Source of the DNA: Sideroxydans sp.
GTDB lineage: Bacteria > Pseudomonadota > Gammaproteobacteria > Burkholderiales > Gallionellaceae
NCBI GenBank assembly: GCA_027310725.1
Contig: DAIDAG010000066.1
Coordinates: 1-64,000, forward strand
DNA length: 64,000 bases
Direction of reading: 5' to 3'
Below the pieces are notes generated by a model. It did no database searches and was not told where the DNA came from. It saw only the letters and a program-made list of their open reading frames with translations. The translations under genes were made by a program, and so were the position numbers. Positions 37,183 through 46,561 of this stretch are shown here, in pieces (position 1 is the first letter of the stretch; every line of letters begins with the position of its first letter).

Positions 37183-39933
37183 TCAGAACTTTAACGATGG
37201 CAAACCTGAATTGAACTTGTGCGCCTTCTGTCCTAAAAGGGGGATTTCCTCCGCCGGCAGTGGCTTGCTGTAAAAATAGCCTTGCATGGCGTCGCAGCCC
37301 CGTTCGAGCAAGAAGTCGAACTGCTCCTGCGTTTCCACTCCTTCGGCCACCACTTTAAGGCGCAAGCTATGGGCCATGGCGATGATGGCGGCCACAATCG
37401 CCGCATCGTCCTGGTCGGTCGTAATATCTCCTACAAAGGATTTGTCGATCTTGATAGTGTCGATGGGCAGGCGTTTGAGGTAACTCAGCGAAGAATAGCC
37501 GGTTCCGAAATCGTCGATAAAGATGCGCATTCCCTTTGCGCTCAACGCCTGCAGGACATTGGCCGCCATCGAAAGGCTTTGCATCAGGATGCTTTCGGTA
37601 ATCTCCAATTCCAGCCAGGATGGATCTATCCCCGTTTCCTCAAGCACTCGCTCGATGGTTTCAACCAAGCCGTGCTCTGGCCGCTTCGCCAAATGACCGC
37701 CTCTCCCCGTTTCACTGGTAGTCGATAAATGCCTGAATTGCCGCGCCGACAGATTCACCGCCACCGGCAACAGCACTCCTTGCTGTTGCCAGTCCCTAAT
37801 TTGCAGACACGCGGTTCGCAGAACCCATTCGCCGATCGGGACGATCAGGCCGGTTTCCTCCGCAAGGGGAATGAACTGGTCGGGCGGGATCATGCCCTTG
37901 GTCGGATGCGCCCAGCGCAGCAGCGCCTCCAGCCCGATCACGGCGCCGCTCGCGAGATCCACCTTGGGCTGATAGTGAAGCAGCAACTCGTCCCGTTCCA
38001 GAGCCTTGCGCAAGCTGTTCTCCAGAGTGAGCCGTTCCGGCGACAGTTGCTCCAGTTCGGGCCTATAGAACTGATATCCCAAGCCTTGCTCCTTGGCTTG
38101 GTACATGGCGCCGTCCGCGCACCGGATGAGGCTGTCCGCATCGATGGCATCCGAGGGATAAAGGGCGATGCCGATGCTGGCTGAGGCGAAAACTTCATGC
38201 TCTTCCAACTGAAAAGGCTGAGCCAAGGCGTCCTGGATTTTCTGGGCAACGAGGGCGGCATCCTGCATTTCGGAAAGTCCCCGCAGCATCACCACGAATT
38301 CATCGCCTCCCAAGCGGGCCAGCATGTCATCCCCCAAGCGGGCCAGCACATCGCCCCTGCGGAAACAGCCGGCGAGCCGCTCGGCCACCAGCAGCAGCAA
38401 CTTGTCGCCCACCGTGTGACCCAGAGTGTCGTTGATCAGCTTGAACCGATCCAGGTCAAGAAACAGCACCGCCAACTGCTCCCCATTCAGCGCCGCTTCA
38501 TTCAGGCTGATGCCGAGACGTTCCCGGAAAAATTTGCGGTTGGGAAGGTTGGTCAGCGAATCGTGATGGGCCAGATGCATCAACTGGTGTTCGAACTGCT
38601 TGCGTTCGGTCAGGTCTCGCAGCACATAGGTAATGAAACTCCCCTCAGTTCCTTTGAAGAAGCTGCTGGATCCCTCCACCATGAACATCGTGCCGTCGCG
38701 GCGATGCCCCTGAGTTTCCCACACCAGCCTGCGCTGCAATCCCTCATCCAGTTGGCTGGACAGCGGCTCCGGCAGCACCGTTTCGATCGGTCGCTCCAGC
38801 GCCTGGTTGCGGCGATAGCCGAACATGCGTTCCGCCGCCTGATTGAAATAGGCGATTTTCCCCTCGGGGTCGGTCATGATGATTCCGTCGTGGGCGGTTT
38901 CCGCCAGGTCCCGGAAACGGCGCTCGGATTCCAGTGCGGTGGCGCGCAACTTCTCCTCTTCAGCGAGATCCTCCACAATCAGAAGCAGCCGCGCTTCTTC
39001 TTCTTCTTCTTCTGCAAGATGGATTCCAGTCAGGGTCACGCTCATCGGTATGCGCTCGGAGCCATCCGCCAGCCCCATGCTAAAAGGGACGTCATGCTGC
39101 GCGATCCCGGTAGCCAGGACTTCCAGTGCTCGCCCCCGCAGTCCATCTGCCGCGATCACGTCCAACAGATAGCTGCCATGCGCGGCCTCTTCCGTGAGCT
39201 CAAAACGTTTCAGGAAAGCCCTGTTGGCGGACAAGACGGTAAGGTTTGACGAAAGTACAACCAATCCATCCGGGATATTGGCAAATACGATGTCGGCATA
39301 TTCTTTCAGCGTCAGGATGGTTTGCTGATCGGCCTGAATATAGGTGTCGATAGCCAGTCCCATGTCCAGCAGGACGATTTTGATCAGCGCTTGGCAGGTA
39401 GCCATAAATGCTGTCGGATCTTCCCCGAGCCGCTGCCAGATTTCGGGGAACAATCCTGCCAGGTATTTGCTATAGGCACCCAGATACCATTCCGGTGCAA
39501 GGCCGACACGCTGGTGGGCGACTCCGACACGCAGGCGGTGGTGGATATAATCCTGTCCGTAGTCGCCGGCGGTGAGACTGCTGAAATAAATCGCCTGGGT
39601 ATGCTTCAGGTGATCCAGAAATTGAGCATCGGGAATGAAGCGGCGGGTTTCTTCATGGGACAGCAGATGGGTGTAAAAGGCATCGACGAAATCCGGCGTC
39701 CGGGTCTGCAGGGCTTCATGCAACGTCCGCAACCGCGCCACATCGTCATCGGTGAACTCCAGGAAAACCTTGCGCCGAACGACGGCGGCTTCGTCGATAC
39801 CGAGTGCTCGCACGACGGCCTCGACGGCCTCATTCAAGGGCTTCATCTTCTCCGGCCTCGCCGCCATAAGCCAGGAAGGGGAGACAAAACCGCCGTCAGG
39901 CTTGCTTGCTTGCTTGCGCAAGATTTCTTCCAT
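37183..39933 (-). CDS. Globin-coupled PAS-GGDEF-EAL c-di-GMP enzyme
   Basis: 916 residues from ATG 39933 (GAGG six bases upstream; GTG 39945 is an alternative). Protoglobin sensor about 40-200, with proximal His140 in [14 protein letters not shown] domains about 210-325 and 340-445; GGDEF about 450-615 with the motif at 542-546; EAL about 635-890 with EAL at 669-671 and [15 protein letters not shown]. It should sense O2 or redox through heme and make and/or degrade c-di-GMP. Two oddities: a 24-bp tandem duplication (DDMLARLG) just before GGDEF, and an extra 18 or so residues after SARQFRHL in the EAL domain. Confidence 0.9.
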   Translation of the reverse strand: MEEILRKQASKPDGGFVSPSWLMAARPEKMKPLNEAVEAVVRALGIDEAAVVRRKVFLEFTDDDVARLRTLHEALQTRTPDFVDAFYTHLLSHEETRRFIPDAQFLDHLKHTQAIYFSSLTAGDYGQDYIHHRLRVGVAHQRVGLAPEWYLGAYSKYLAGLFPEIWQRLGEDPTAFMATCQALIKIVLLDMGLAIDTYIQADQQTILTLKEYADIVFANIPDGLVVLSSNLTVLSANRAFLKRFELTEEAAHGSYLLDVIAADGLRGRALEVLATGIAQHDVPFSMGLADGSERIPMSVTLTGIHLAEEEEEEARLLLIVEDLAEEEKLRATALESERRFRDLAETAHDGIIMTDPEGKIAYFNQAAERMFGYRRNQALERPIETVLPEPLSSQLDEGLQRRLVWETQGHRRDGTMFMVEGSSSFFKGTEGSFITYVLRDLTERKQFEHQLMHLAHHDSLTNLPNRKFFRERLGISLNEAALNGEQLAVLFLDLDRFKLINDTLGHTVGDKLLLLVAERLAGCFRRGDVLARLGDDMLARLGGDEFVVMLRGLSEMQDAALVAQKIQDALAQPFQLEEHEVFASASIGIALYPSDAIDADSLIRCADGAMYQAKEQGLGYQFYRPELEQLSPERLTLENSLRKALERDELLLHYQPKVDLASGAVIGLEALLRWAHPTKGMIPPDQFIPLAEETGLIVPIGEWVLRTACLQIRDWQQQGVLLPVAVNLSARQFRHLSTTSETGRGGHLAKRPEHGLVETIERVLEETGIDPSWLELEITESILMQSLSMAANVLQALSAKGMRIFIDDFGTGYSSLSYLKRLPIDTIKIDKSFVGDITTDQDDAAIVAAIIAMAHSLRLKVVAEGVETQEQFDFLLERGCDAMQGYFYSKPLPAEEIPLLGQKAHKFNSGLPSLKF
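38311..38358. repeat. 24-bp tandem duplication before the GGDEF motif
   Basis: CAAGCGGGCCAGCA occurs at 38311-38324 and again at 38335-38348, a 24-base period. On the minus strand it encodes LARLGDDM followed by LARLGGDE, so eight residues were added between the RxxD inhibitory site (Arg525-Asp528) and GGDEF. Confidence 0.85.
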
Positions 39934-40016
39934 AGACGACCTCACCCTCTACTTTTTATTCTCAGCTTATTTTTGCGTCGAGCTTCGATGAAGCGTTGCA
40001 TTATAGACATATTTTC

Positions 40017-41255
40017 TTACGGACTCATGCGATTACACAGCGGCGGCGCGCCGAACGTTTCGCAGAATACCCGGTACAGTTCCCGCTCCGCCAAGCGCCA
40101 TTCATCGCTGATCAGGCGAAACCGCACCCGCGCGGCGCCGTCTGCGACGTGGTTATGGAGCAACGCGTTATCGCTGTTGCCGCGCAGGTGATCCCCCAGG
40201 CGTTTGCGCAAATCTCCGGTCGAGCCGATATAAACTACGCCGTGCGGCGTTGGCGGCATACTTTTCCCTGGCCATGCTGCCTTTTCTCCATCGGGGGAGG
40301 AAGCGGAAACCGCCCGAATCTCATACACCCCGGGGTGGGCCGGAACCGCGGTTCGCAACGCTTGAGGGGTCAGCGGTACCAGTGCGGAAAACTCCTCGGT
40401 CGCCGCCAGATAATTAATACGGTGGCTGCGGTTTCGACAATCGGGAATCGCCAGGTCATGCCGGATGTTGGCCACCGTGCGCCGCAGCAAGCGTATGCCG
40501 TATTCGCGTTCGAGAATGTCGGCAATGGCTTTGTCCGTCAGCGGTTCTCGCAATACCCTCTCGGCCATCCATACTTTTTCTGTTTTTATCACATGATCCA
40601 CGAAATGGCAATGAACCTGCCGCGGCTTCGGAAACAGGGTGTTTAACGGCACCACTTTTCTGTTCGGCAACATGATCGACAGCCCGCGCACCAGCCGGGA
40701 GATCCGGCCGGGATCCGCCACCACGGAAAGATTCGATCCTGAGATCAGACGTGCGGAGATTTCCGCCTGGGTCAAGGGCAGGAGCGCCAAGCCCAGCCCT
40801 GAGCGCAGATACTCTGCTTGCGAGGTCAGCACTGCCTGCATCAGCGCATGGGTGAGCCGGTTCCGGGTGTTGATGAGACGCAACCTGCGCAATATGCCCG
40901 CCCATTCAGCCGGAAAGTCAGGACGGGACATCAGGTAGTTCACTCCTTCCTCATCGAACCGGTATTCCCGCGTACAGCTATCCCGGTGGTAGAGGAACGT
41001 CAGGTTCCGGCCCGCCTCGTGAACTTCTCCCAGGATCGGGGATGATTGGGTCTGAAGGATGCCGGTCGCATCATGTACCGCCTGCGCGCCTTCCAGTCGG
41101 CCAACGGTTACCCATTGATGCATACCGTTATGCACGATGGAAGACTCCGCCTGGACCGCAAGGCGATCAAAAGCCCGCAGCGGCAATTCCAGAAAGCGGG
41201 CGAGCACGATTTTGCCGAGCAGTGCGGCTTCAATCTTATTGTTATGGTGCTGCAA
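40017..41255 (-). CDS. Sigma-54-like (RpoN) core/DNA-binding region fused to GIY-YIG nuclease
   Basis: 412 residues. Residues about 115-205 resemble the RpoN core-binding region (LRLINTRNRLTHALMQAVLT, YLRSGLGLALLPLTQAEIS, then GRISRLVRGLSIMLPN). Residues about 235-275 resemble the RpoN DNA-binding end: EPLTDKAIADILEREYGI and RRTVANIRHDLAIPD, close to the RpoN box RRTVAKYRE. Residues 306-410 are a GIY-YIG nuclease (HPGVYEIR, VVYIGSTGDLRKRL with Arg350, LAERELYRVF with the metal Glu). The sigma-54 activator-binding N-terminus is absent. TTG 41255 is the first start; ATG 41123 is possible. Function unknown; a site-targeted nuclease is inference. Confidence 0.65.
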   Translation of the reverse strand: MQHHNNKIEAALLGKIVLARFLELPLRAFDRLAVQAESSIVHNGMHQWVTVGRLEGAQAVHDATGILQTQSSPILGEVHEAGRNLTFLYHRDSCTREYRFDEEGVNYLMSRPDFPAEWAGILRRLRLINTRNRLTHALMQAVLTSQAEYLRSGLGLALLPLTQAEISARLISGSNLSVVADPGRISRLVRGLSIMLPNRKVVPLNTLFPKPRQVHCHFVDHVIKTEKVWMAERVLREPLTDKAIADILEREYGIRLLRRTVANIRHDLAIPDCRNRSHRINYLAATEEFSALVPLTPQALRTAVPAHPGVYEIRAVSASSPDGEKAAWPGKSMPPTPHGVVYIGSTGDLRKRLGDHLRGNSDNALLHNHVADGAARVRFRLISDEWRLAERELYRVFCETFGAPPLCNRMSP

Positions 41256-41384
41256 GAGCTATTCCGCCGGCAAAATAATTTTGTTCTGAACAAATTTTAC
41301 TATCCCAGTTTTAGATGGAATATTGGAAGTTTCCGGGAAAATTAGATTAGAAATTCCCGGTACACACTACTTGGACTTGGGGAC

Positions 41385-42434
41385 TTAGGTATTGCGGAGG
41401 TTGGTTTTTTCCAAATGCGTAATCGTGGACTGCAGGGAGGTGACCTCACGGAAAAGCGCCAGTTTTTCCTGATCAAGTTTTTCCGCTTTATCTTCTGCAC
41501 TGACAAGACGCTCCGTGAGCAGTTCTGTTTGCTTTTCCTGTGCCGCCAGTGCCATACGGGATTCAGTCAATTCCTGCTGTACCGCCTCGAATTTACTGGT
41601 GAGCATCTGGTTGGTTGTCGTAATTTCCCTGAATTGATATGCCAATTGATTCCGCTCCAACTGGGTCGATGCCAACTCGTCCTGCGATGCGCGCGCTGTT
41701 TCTTTCAGGTGGGTATTTTCAGGACGCAGATGTGTAAGCTCCGTTTCCTGCTGTGCGATGGTCGACTGCAGTCCCTGCAGTCTTTGCTGGGCACTTGAGA
41801 GATCCTGTTCCAGTCGCGCAATCCGCTGTTCAGCGGCGTGCCGTTCTTCAGCCCGTTGTGCAGCCGTCGCTTCCTGATAATGTTCAAACTGGGTTCGAGT
41901 CTGCGTCTGTTGCTGATTGAGTGCTGCTACCTCTGCGGCCCGGTCCGCCAGACGCTGCTGCAGGCCGGCGTTGTCGCTTTGTAGTGTGGCCAGCGTAACG
42001 CTCTGTGAATGATGCTCTACCTGCAGAAGCGCAAGTGCGTCCTGTGCCTGCTTTAGCTCTGCAGACAATCCAATCTTTTCTTCGTACAGGAGACGGTTGT
42101 CAGTTTCTAATTGCCGGACCAGATCGGTCGCCGTCTGCAGTGCAATTCGATGAGTTTCGTTGACCTGTTCCAGTTGTTGATTGATGTCTGTCTGGAGTTT
42201 TTCGTAAACGCCTTTCATTGCCAACAGCAGTTCGGCGGGCAGCCCCAGCTCGGTTCCAACGACCGCATCCTGATGTTCCTCTTTCCAGCGTTTCAGCAGG
42301 GGCGCGATTGTGCTTTTGCTGCCCGTACTACCCAGCGCTTCGCGGACGCTATCGACGGTCGGATTTTTGCCATCGGCTGCCAATTGGGCAGCCGCTTTGG
42401 CGACATGAGAATAGTGGATTCCTGCGCGCCCCAT
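41385..42434 (-). CDS. KfrA-like DNA-binding coiled-coil protein
   Basis: 349 residues. The first 110 match the KfrA N-terminal domain (VAKAAAQLAADGKNPTVDSV, LGSTGSKSTIAPLLKRWKEE), a helix-turn-helix-like region. The rest is a long Gln/Glu/Leu-rich coiled coil (about 130-340). KfrA proteins bind operators near their own promoters and are associated with plasmid stability and with islands. It is divergent from the integrase gene; two palindromes lie between the starts, and these are the likely operators. Confidence 0.88.
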   Translation of the reverse strand: MGRAGIHYSHVAKAAAQLAADGKNPTVDSVREALGSTGSKSTIAPLLKRWKEEHQDAVVGTELGLPAELLLAMKGVYEKLQTDINQQLEQVNETHRIALQTATDLVRQLETDNRLLYEEKIGLSAELKQAQDALALLQVEHHSQSVTLATLQSDNAGLQQRLADRAAEVAALNQQQTQTRTQFEHYQEATAAQRAEERHAAEQRIARLEQDLSSAQQRLQGLQSTIAQQETELTHLRPENTHLKETARASQDELASTQLERNQLAYQFREITTTNQMLTSKFEAVQQELTESRMALAAQEKQTELLTERLVSAEDKAEKLDQEKLALFREVTSLQSTITHLEKTNLRNT

Positions 42435-42460
42435 AATGCCTCCTTGAAATAAGTTACCGT

Positions 42461-42477
42461 ATTACATGATATGTAAT
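42461..42477. promoter_or_regulatory. Palindrome ATTACAT-N3-ATGTAAT, probable KfrA-like operator
   Basis: Perfect 7-bp arms around a 3-base centre, 26 bases upstream of the KfrA-like start. Size and place fit autoregulation. Confidence 0.55.
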
Positions 42478-42526
42478 ATCACATAATAATACGATATAAA
42501 TACATAGATAATTTATAAATTATATA

Positions 42527-42550
42527 CCACGATAAGTTGGCTTATCGTGG
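42527..42550. promoter_or_regulatory. Palindrome CCACGATAAG-N4-CTTATCGTGG
   Basis: Perfect 10-bp arms with a TTGG centre in the AT-rich divergent region, 67 bases before the integrase start. It could be an operator, a recombinase site, or a transcript hairpin. Confidence 0.6.
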
Positions 42551-42617
42551 ATAATGTAGGTCTTCAAAAAATGCCTGCGCGTAATGCGCCGTACAAAGCC
42601 GGATAGCGAGCGAAAAA

Positions 42618-43643
42618 ATGCCCCTTAAAAATGAGCACCCGATAATTACGAATTTGACTGAGAATTCTGCAAATCCGGTCAATCGTACCGGCAGTACGGC
42701 ACTGACCGAGCCGGAGTTGCAGGAACGACATCGCCAGTTTCTTTCAGCCGCCACCTCGGACAACACCAGGCGCACGTACCGTTCCGCCATTCGTCATTTC
42801 CAAACATGGGGCGGCGCCTTGCCATGCGAGCCAGCACTGGTAATCCGTTACCTGCTGAGCTACGCGCAAGAACTCAATCCGCGCACTCTGGCGTTGCGCT
42901 TAACGGCGCTGTCGCAGTGGCACCTGTTCCAGGGGTTCGCCGATCCGACTGCCAATCCGGACGTGCGCAAGACGTTGCGCGGTATCGCACGCACCCATGG
43001 CACGCCGAAAAAGAAAGCCAAGGCGTTGCCGATCGATGATCTGGAGACGATGGTAGCGGCGCTCGCAGACGACAATAGCTTGCAGGGCATGCGGAACAAG
43101 GCGTTGCTGCAGATTGCATACTTCGGCGCTTTTCGCAGAAGTGAAGTCTCCGCGCTGACAGTCGAAGAGCTGACTTGGGAACCGGATGGGCTGACCATCA
43201 CCTTGTTCCGCTCTAAGACCGACCAGGAGGGTGAAGGCGTTGTCAAAGCCATTCCCTACGGCGAGCCAGGCGGCATTTGCTGTCCAGTGACGGCCTTGAA
43301 AGATTGGCTGACGGCCGCCAACATCACAACCGGCCCGATATTTCGACGCGTGACACGCGAGGGAGTTGTGGGCACCGATCCGCTTTACCCTGGTAGCATC
43401 AACGATATACTCAAGTCCTGCGCAACCTTAGCTGGCCTAGCTTATGTGCCTGAACTGAGCGGCCACAGCTTTAGGAGGGGATTGGCCACCAGCGCATATC
43501 GCGCCGGTGCCGACTTCAAGAATATCAAGCGCCAAGGCGGCTGGCGTCATGACGGTACAGTGCAGGGCTATATCGACGAAGCGAGTCAGTTCGAAGAGAA
43601 TGCGGCGGGAAGTTTGCTGCGTCGACGTCCTAGCGCAAAATAA
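42618..43643 (+). CDS. Tyrosine-family site-specific integrase
   Basis: 341 residues with a SAM-like core-binding N-terminal domain (LSAATSDNTRRTYRSAIRHF, LRLTALSQWH) and the catalytic domain: Arg in FGAFRRSEVSALTVEEL, HSFRRGLATSA (HxxR), GGWRHDGTVQGYIDEA with the Tyr nucleophile. It recombines specific DNA sites, so it could mobilise the surrounding accessory region. It is intact, divergent from the KfrA-like gene and followed by three imperfect direct repeats. Confidence 0.9.
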   Translation: MPLKNEHPIITNLTENSANPVNRTGSTALTEPELQERHRQFLSAATSDNTRRTYRSAIRHFQTWGGALPCEPALVIRYLLSYAQELNPRTLALRLTALSQWHLFQGFADPTANPDVRKTLRGIARTHGTPKKKAKALPIDDLETMVAALADDNSLQGMRNKALLQIAYFGAFRRSEVSALTVEELTWEPDGLTITLFRSKTDQEGEGVVKAIPYGEPGGICCPVTALKDWLTAANITTGPIFRRVTREGVVGTDPLYPGSINDILKSCATLAGLAYVPELSGHSFRRGLATSAYRAGADFKNIKRQGGWRHDGTVQGYIDEASQFEENAAGSLLRRRPSAK

Positions 43644-44129
43644 TATTTTTGTGGAACTGGCGGAAATCGGCGAAGTGCGCTGAAGAACTCCCGCGAGTTC
43701 CGAGACACTACCGTTAACTACTCAGATGGCGGCTGGTGGCACGACTGTTGGTCTATGCCATGTCGGCTATACCCGAAATTAGTCTTAACGTGCTTTATTT
43801 TCCGATTTCTGAGACGACCACTTGTAGGTGTGGCCGCGATTTCGGCTAAGTCCTATTTTTACACGTATGTCGGCTGTACCCGAAATAAGCGCGCCACGAA
43901 GGGCTGCATCCCCGTCTATCGAACGTTCTACTACCGAATTACCCGGCCATATCTGAAATAAGATATCGTCGTGATTACCACTTGAGAGAAAGCGATCAAT
44001 CTCTGCTTGTTACTGTAGTTTCATCGTCATGATGCCGAGTCTGGTATTTTCTGACGCTAGGTGATTTCAAGAGCAATGGGTTCGAATGTTCAGCAGTGGA
44101 TTCAATTATCGATTGAGGGAATCAGACAT
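43644..44129. other. Non-coding stretch with repeats after the integrase
   Basis: No gene supported; a 68-codon frame (43755-43961) is made of the repeats. Repeats are listed next. Confidence 0.5.
43761..43962 (+). repeat. Three imperfect direct repeats, possible recombination sites
   Basis: Copy 1 (43761-43782) TGTCGGCTATACCCGAAATT plus AG; copy 2 (43868-43889) differs at two bases; copy 3 (43944-43962) keeps CGGC, ATA and GAAATAAG. Spacings are about 107 and 73 bases. They lie right after the integrase gene, so attachment or arm-type sites are plausible. Confidence 0.5.
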
Positions 44130-44492
44130 TTATTTCGGATCATCCCATTCTGGTGCGGGGTCTTTTTGAGCTAATTTGAGGAGCAGTTGGCCTCCGCGCG
44201 CATCGTCGAATAATTCCTGGATAAAATGATAGGTGTGGTTCACCACATCAACCATGAGCATCTTCATTTCAGCTTCGTTGAAGCGGGAGAGATCATTCCA
44301 AGGTATCTCGCCAAAGGGAGTGTGGACAACGACATCACTATAATCGCCAGACTTTGAATCTGGAACTTTGCCGGTGTGAAAGTCTTCCAAAATGGAATTA
44401 CGAAAACACCTCAAAGCAATGTGCTTGGCGAGACGCCGCTGCATTTCCGGATCAGTTATAAAAATCTTGAATGGGTCGTCATTATTCATCAT
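44130..44492 (-). CDS. Conserved hypothetical protein, 120 aa
   Basis: 120 residues from ATG 44492 (MMNNDDPFKIFITDPEMQRR). It contains TPFGEIPWNDLSRFNEAEMK and HTYHFIQELF. No known domain; soluble, acidic. It looks like a small conserved accessory protein of islands. Longer in-frame start at 44546 is possible. Function unknown. Confidence 0.6.
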   Translation of the reverse strand: MMNNDDPFKIFITDPEMQRRLAKHIALRCFRNSILEDFHTGKVPDSKSGDYSDVVVHTPFGEIPWNDLSRFNEAEMKMLMVDVVNHTYHFIQELFDDARGGQLLLKLAQKDPAPEWDDPK

Positions 44493-44671
44493 GGAGTCGC
44501 TTTTGCGTGATTGATCACGTTGATAACTTGTTCGAAACAAAGACATCGTTATTATGGCAGAAGCTCAATCCTTGATTCTGTCTGGTCAGCTAGAAAATTA
44601 GCAGAAAAAAATATGCCATGACAAGTTGTTGCAGAGTGCTATGGATAGCTTTGAGCACTTAGGGCGTAGCA

Positions 44672-45094
44672 TTACAAGCGTTTGCATTCCACTTTTCCAA
44701 GAGCAGCTTGGCGAATGCGCCGCTCCAGTGGCTGCGATGGCTGCCATCTACCGCCTTGTGCAACAAAGCGACTACCAGCATCAACTATAGTGCCGAGCTT
44801 CGCTGGTTTATCGTTGATCAGTTCAGCAAGCGCGAAATTCTGGCGCATGAAAGTCTTGATATCCAATCTTCCATTGTCATCGAACTTGAGCATTTCAAAC
44901 AAGAGCCGATCAATTCCGCAAGGTGCTCGATTACGAAGCTCAACGATTGCTTCTGCCATACGAACTCGTTGATCGGCGAAGCGAAGTAGGGGGTGGTTTT
45001 CTGGATCGTTTATCATCGCAGTAAACCTTGAACCAGCGATTCGATATAAGGTGTCGTCTGGAGCCACAATAAATATCCGAACTGAGCAAGACAT
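44672..45094 (-). CDS. Conserved hypothetical protein, 140 aa
   Basis: 140 residues from ATG 45094 (MSCSVRIFIVAPDDTLYRIA). Further text: RFADQRVRMAEAIVELRNRA and GSRFVAQGGRWQPS. It has no membrane segment or known catalytic motif. Same strand and style as the neighbouring 120-residue protein. Function unknown. Confidence 0.6.
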   Translation of the reverse strand: MSCSVRIFIVAPDDTLYRIAGSRFTAMINDPENHPLLRFADQRVRMAEAIVELRNRAPCGIDRLLFEMLKFDDNGRLDIKTFMRQNFALAELINDKPAKLGTIVDAGSRFVAQGGRWQPSQPLERRIRQAALGKVECKRL

Positions 45095-45228
45095 GGCGAG
45101 AGTTCCTTTGAGGTTCAACGAGCTAGCATCCAGATCAACTGTCCATCTGTATGCAAAATGATAGAAGGAATATTTTAACCTTCAATCCCCAGGTTTTGGC
45201 ATGAAGCAGTTGACCGTCATTTTTTCGG

Positions 45229-46457
45229 TGCGGTTTCAACCGGTCGATGCAACAAGTTGGTTAAATCGTTCAGCTGGTGTTTCATAGTTTAACGTCTTCC
45301 TTGGACGCTGATTCAATTTCCTCGCCACGCCATTGAGTTGGGCTTGCGAGTAACCAGATAGATCCATTCCCTTGGGGAAGTACTGCCTTAACAGCCCGTT
45401 CGTATTTTCATTACTCCCACGCTGCCAAGGATTCTGCGGATCACAGAAATAGACCTGTATGTCGGTCGCCAAGGTGAAACGCTTATGGTCGGCCATCTCC
45501 GACCCTCGATCCCAGGTCAGCGATTTGTAGAGTTCCTGCGGTAACTTGCGAGCGTTTCTGATGAGTGCGTTGATGACTGTTTCGGTATCTTTGCTGGCGA
45601 CTTTCATCAGCATCACATAGCGCGTATGACGTTCGACAAGGGTCACAATCTGGCTATCCAAAGTGCCGCACAACAAGTCGCCTTCCCAGTGTCCGGGCAC
45701 TGCTCTGTCTTCTACCGTGGCCGGACGCTCGCTGATCGATACCGCATCGACAATCCTGCCGCGATTGTCTGTCTCCTGCATATGATGGCGGGAACGGCGC
45801 ATGACTCGTGTTCGCCTCAAATGCTGCACCAGCTCTTTCTTAAGCGCCCCACGAGCCTGAATGTAGAGACTGCGATAGATGGTTTCGTGTGACACCTGAT
45901 AGCTCTCGTCGCCCGGGTAAGTATGTTTCAGCCATCCAGCAATCTGCTCCGGCGACCACTGCATCTGGAGCTTCCCTGCCACGATGTGCGCCAATGTTCG
46001 ATTCTCCGCCAGTTTACAGGTCTTCGGGCGATGCGCCCGATCCCAGGCAGCTTGGTCGGCTTGATTGGCTCGATAGCCTTCTTGGTCTCCGTTGCGCTTG
46101 ATCTCGCGATAAATGGTGGAGGGCGCTCGTCCGAGGGATGCGGCAATCGAGTAAATCGATTGCCCTGCTGCGACTGCACGCGATATCTCTTCGCGTTCAG
46201 CCAAAGTCAGAGCCAATCTTGAACGTCGTCGTTGGGCCGGTCGTATCCCACCGCTTTCAGCGAGAATGCGCTCGATTGATGAATGGTATCGATCAAACAA
46301 CTGGGCGATCTGCTGGAGAGAATCGCCAGCCTGCCAGCGCTCCCACATCAGAGCTTTTTGGCTTTCGGTGTAATAGATTCGCGGTCTCCGTTTCATCTGC
46401 AACACTCCTTCTGCTTACGCAGATTTTAGTATGTTGCATCGACCGGTTGAAACCGCA
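45229..46457 (-). mobile_element. IS30-family insertion sequence
   Basis: Perfect 25-bp terminal inverted repeats (45229-45253 and 46433-46457; inner sequence GCGGTTTCAACCGGTCGATG) enclose one transposase gene, 1229 bp in all. The bases outside are GG on both sides, so a 2-bp target duplication is possible. The element appears intact. Confidence 0.92.
45236..46396 (-). CDS. IS30-family transposase
   Basis: 386 residues. N-terminal helix-turn-helix pair (SLQQIAQLFDRYHSSIERIL; SIYSIAASLGRAPSTIYREI) and a DDE integrase core: GHWEGDLLCGTLDSQ, TWDRGSEMADHKRF, and the Glu in NPWQRGSNENTNGLLRQYF. It cuts and joins the element ends. ATG 46396 is preferred: AAGGAG lies eight bases upstream. Full-length and without stops. 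Confidence 0.93.
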   Translation of the reverse strand: MKRRPRIYYTESQKALMWERWQAGDSLQQIAQLFDRYHSSIERILAESGGIRPAQRRRSRLALTLAEREEISRAVAAGQSIYSIAASLGRAPSTIYREIKRNGDQEGYRANQADQAAWDRAHRPKTCKLAENRTLAHIVAGKLQMQWSPEQIAGWLKHTYPGDESYQVSHETIYRSLYIQARGALKKELVQHLRRTRVMRRSRHHMQETDNRGRIVDAVSISERPATVEDRAVPGHWEGDLLCGTLDSQIVTLVERHTRYVMLMKVASKDTETVINALIRNARKLPQELYKSLTWDRGSEMADHKRFTLATDIQVYFCDPQNPWQRGSNENTNGLLRQYFPKGMDLSGYSQAQLNGVARKLNQRPRKTLNYETPAERFNQLVASTG

Positions 46458-46561
46458 GGCCAAAGCGGACCTCCGAACAAAAACCTCCGCACGTCTGCTT
46501 TGTGGCATCAGGGCGCTTTCAACGGCGAGGCTCATCACTACACGAGACTGCTTGCCACCTT

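Noticed and set aside
38197..39249. 350-codon plus-strand frame inside the GGDEF-EAL gene
   Set aside because: A shadow of a GC-rich real gene; the minus-strand protein has all domains.
40017..41255. True sigma-54 factor
   Set aside because: The Gln-rich activator-interaction region is absent and the end is a GIY-YIG nuclease.
43755..43961. 68-codon frame after the integrase
   Set aside because: Made of the direct repeats; no protein features.
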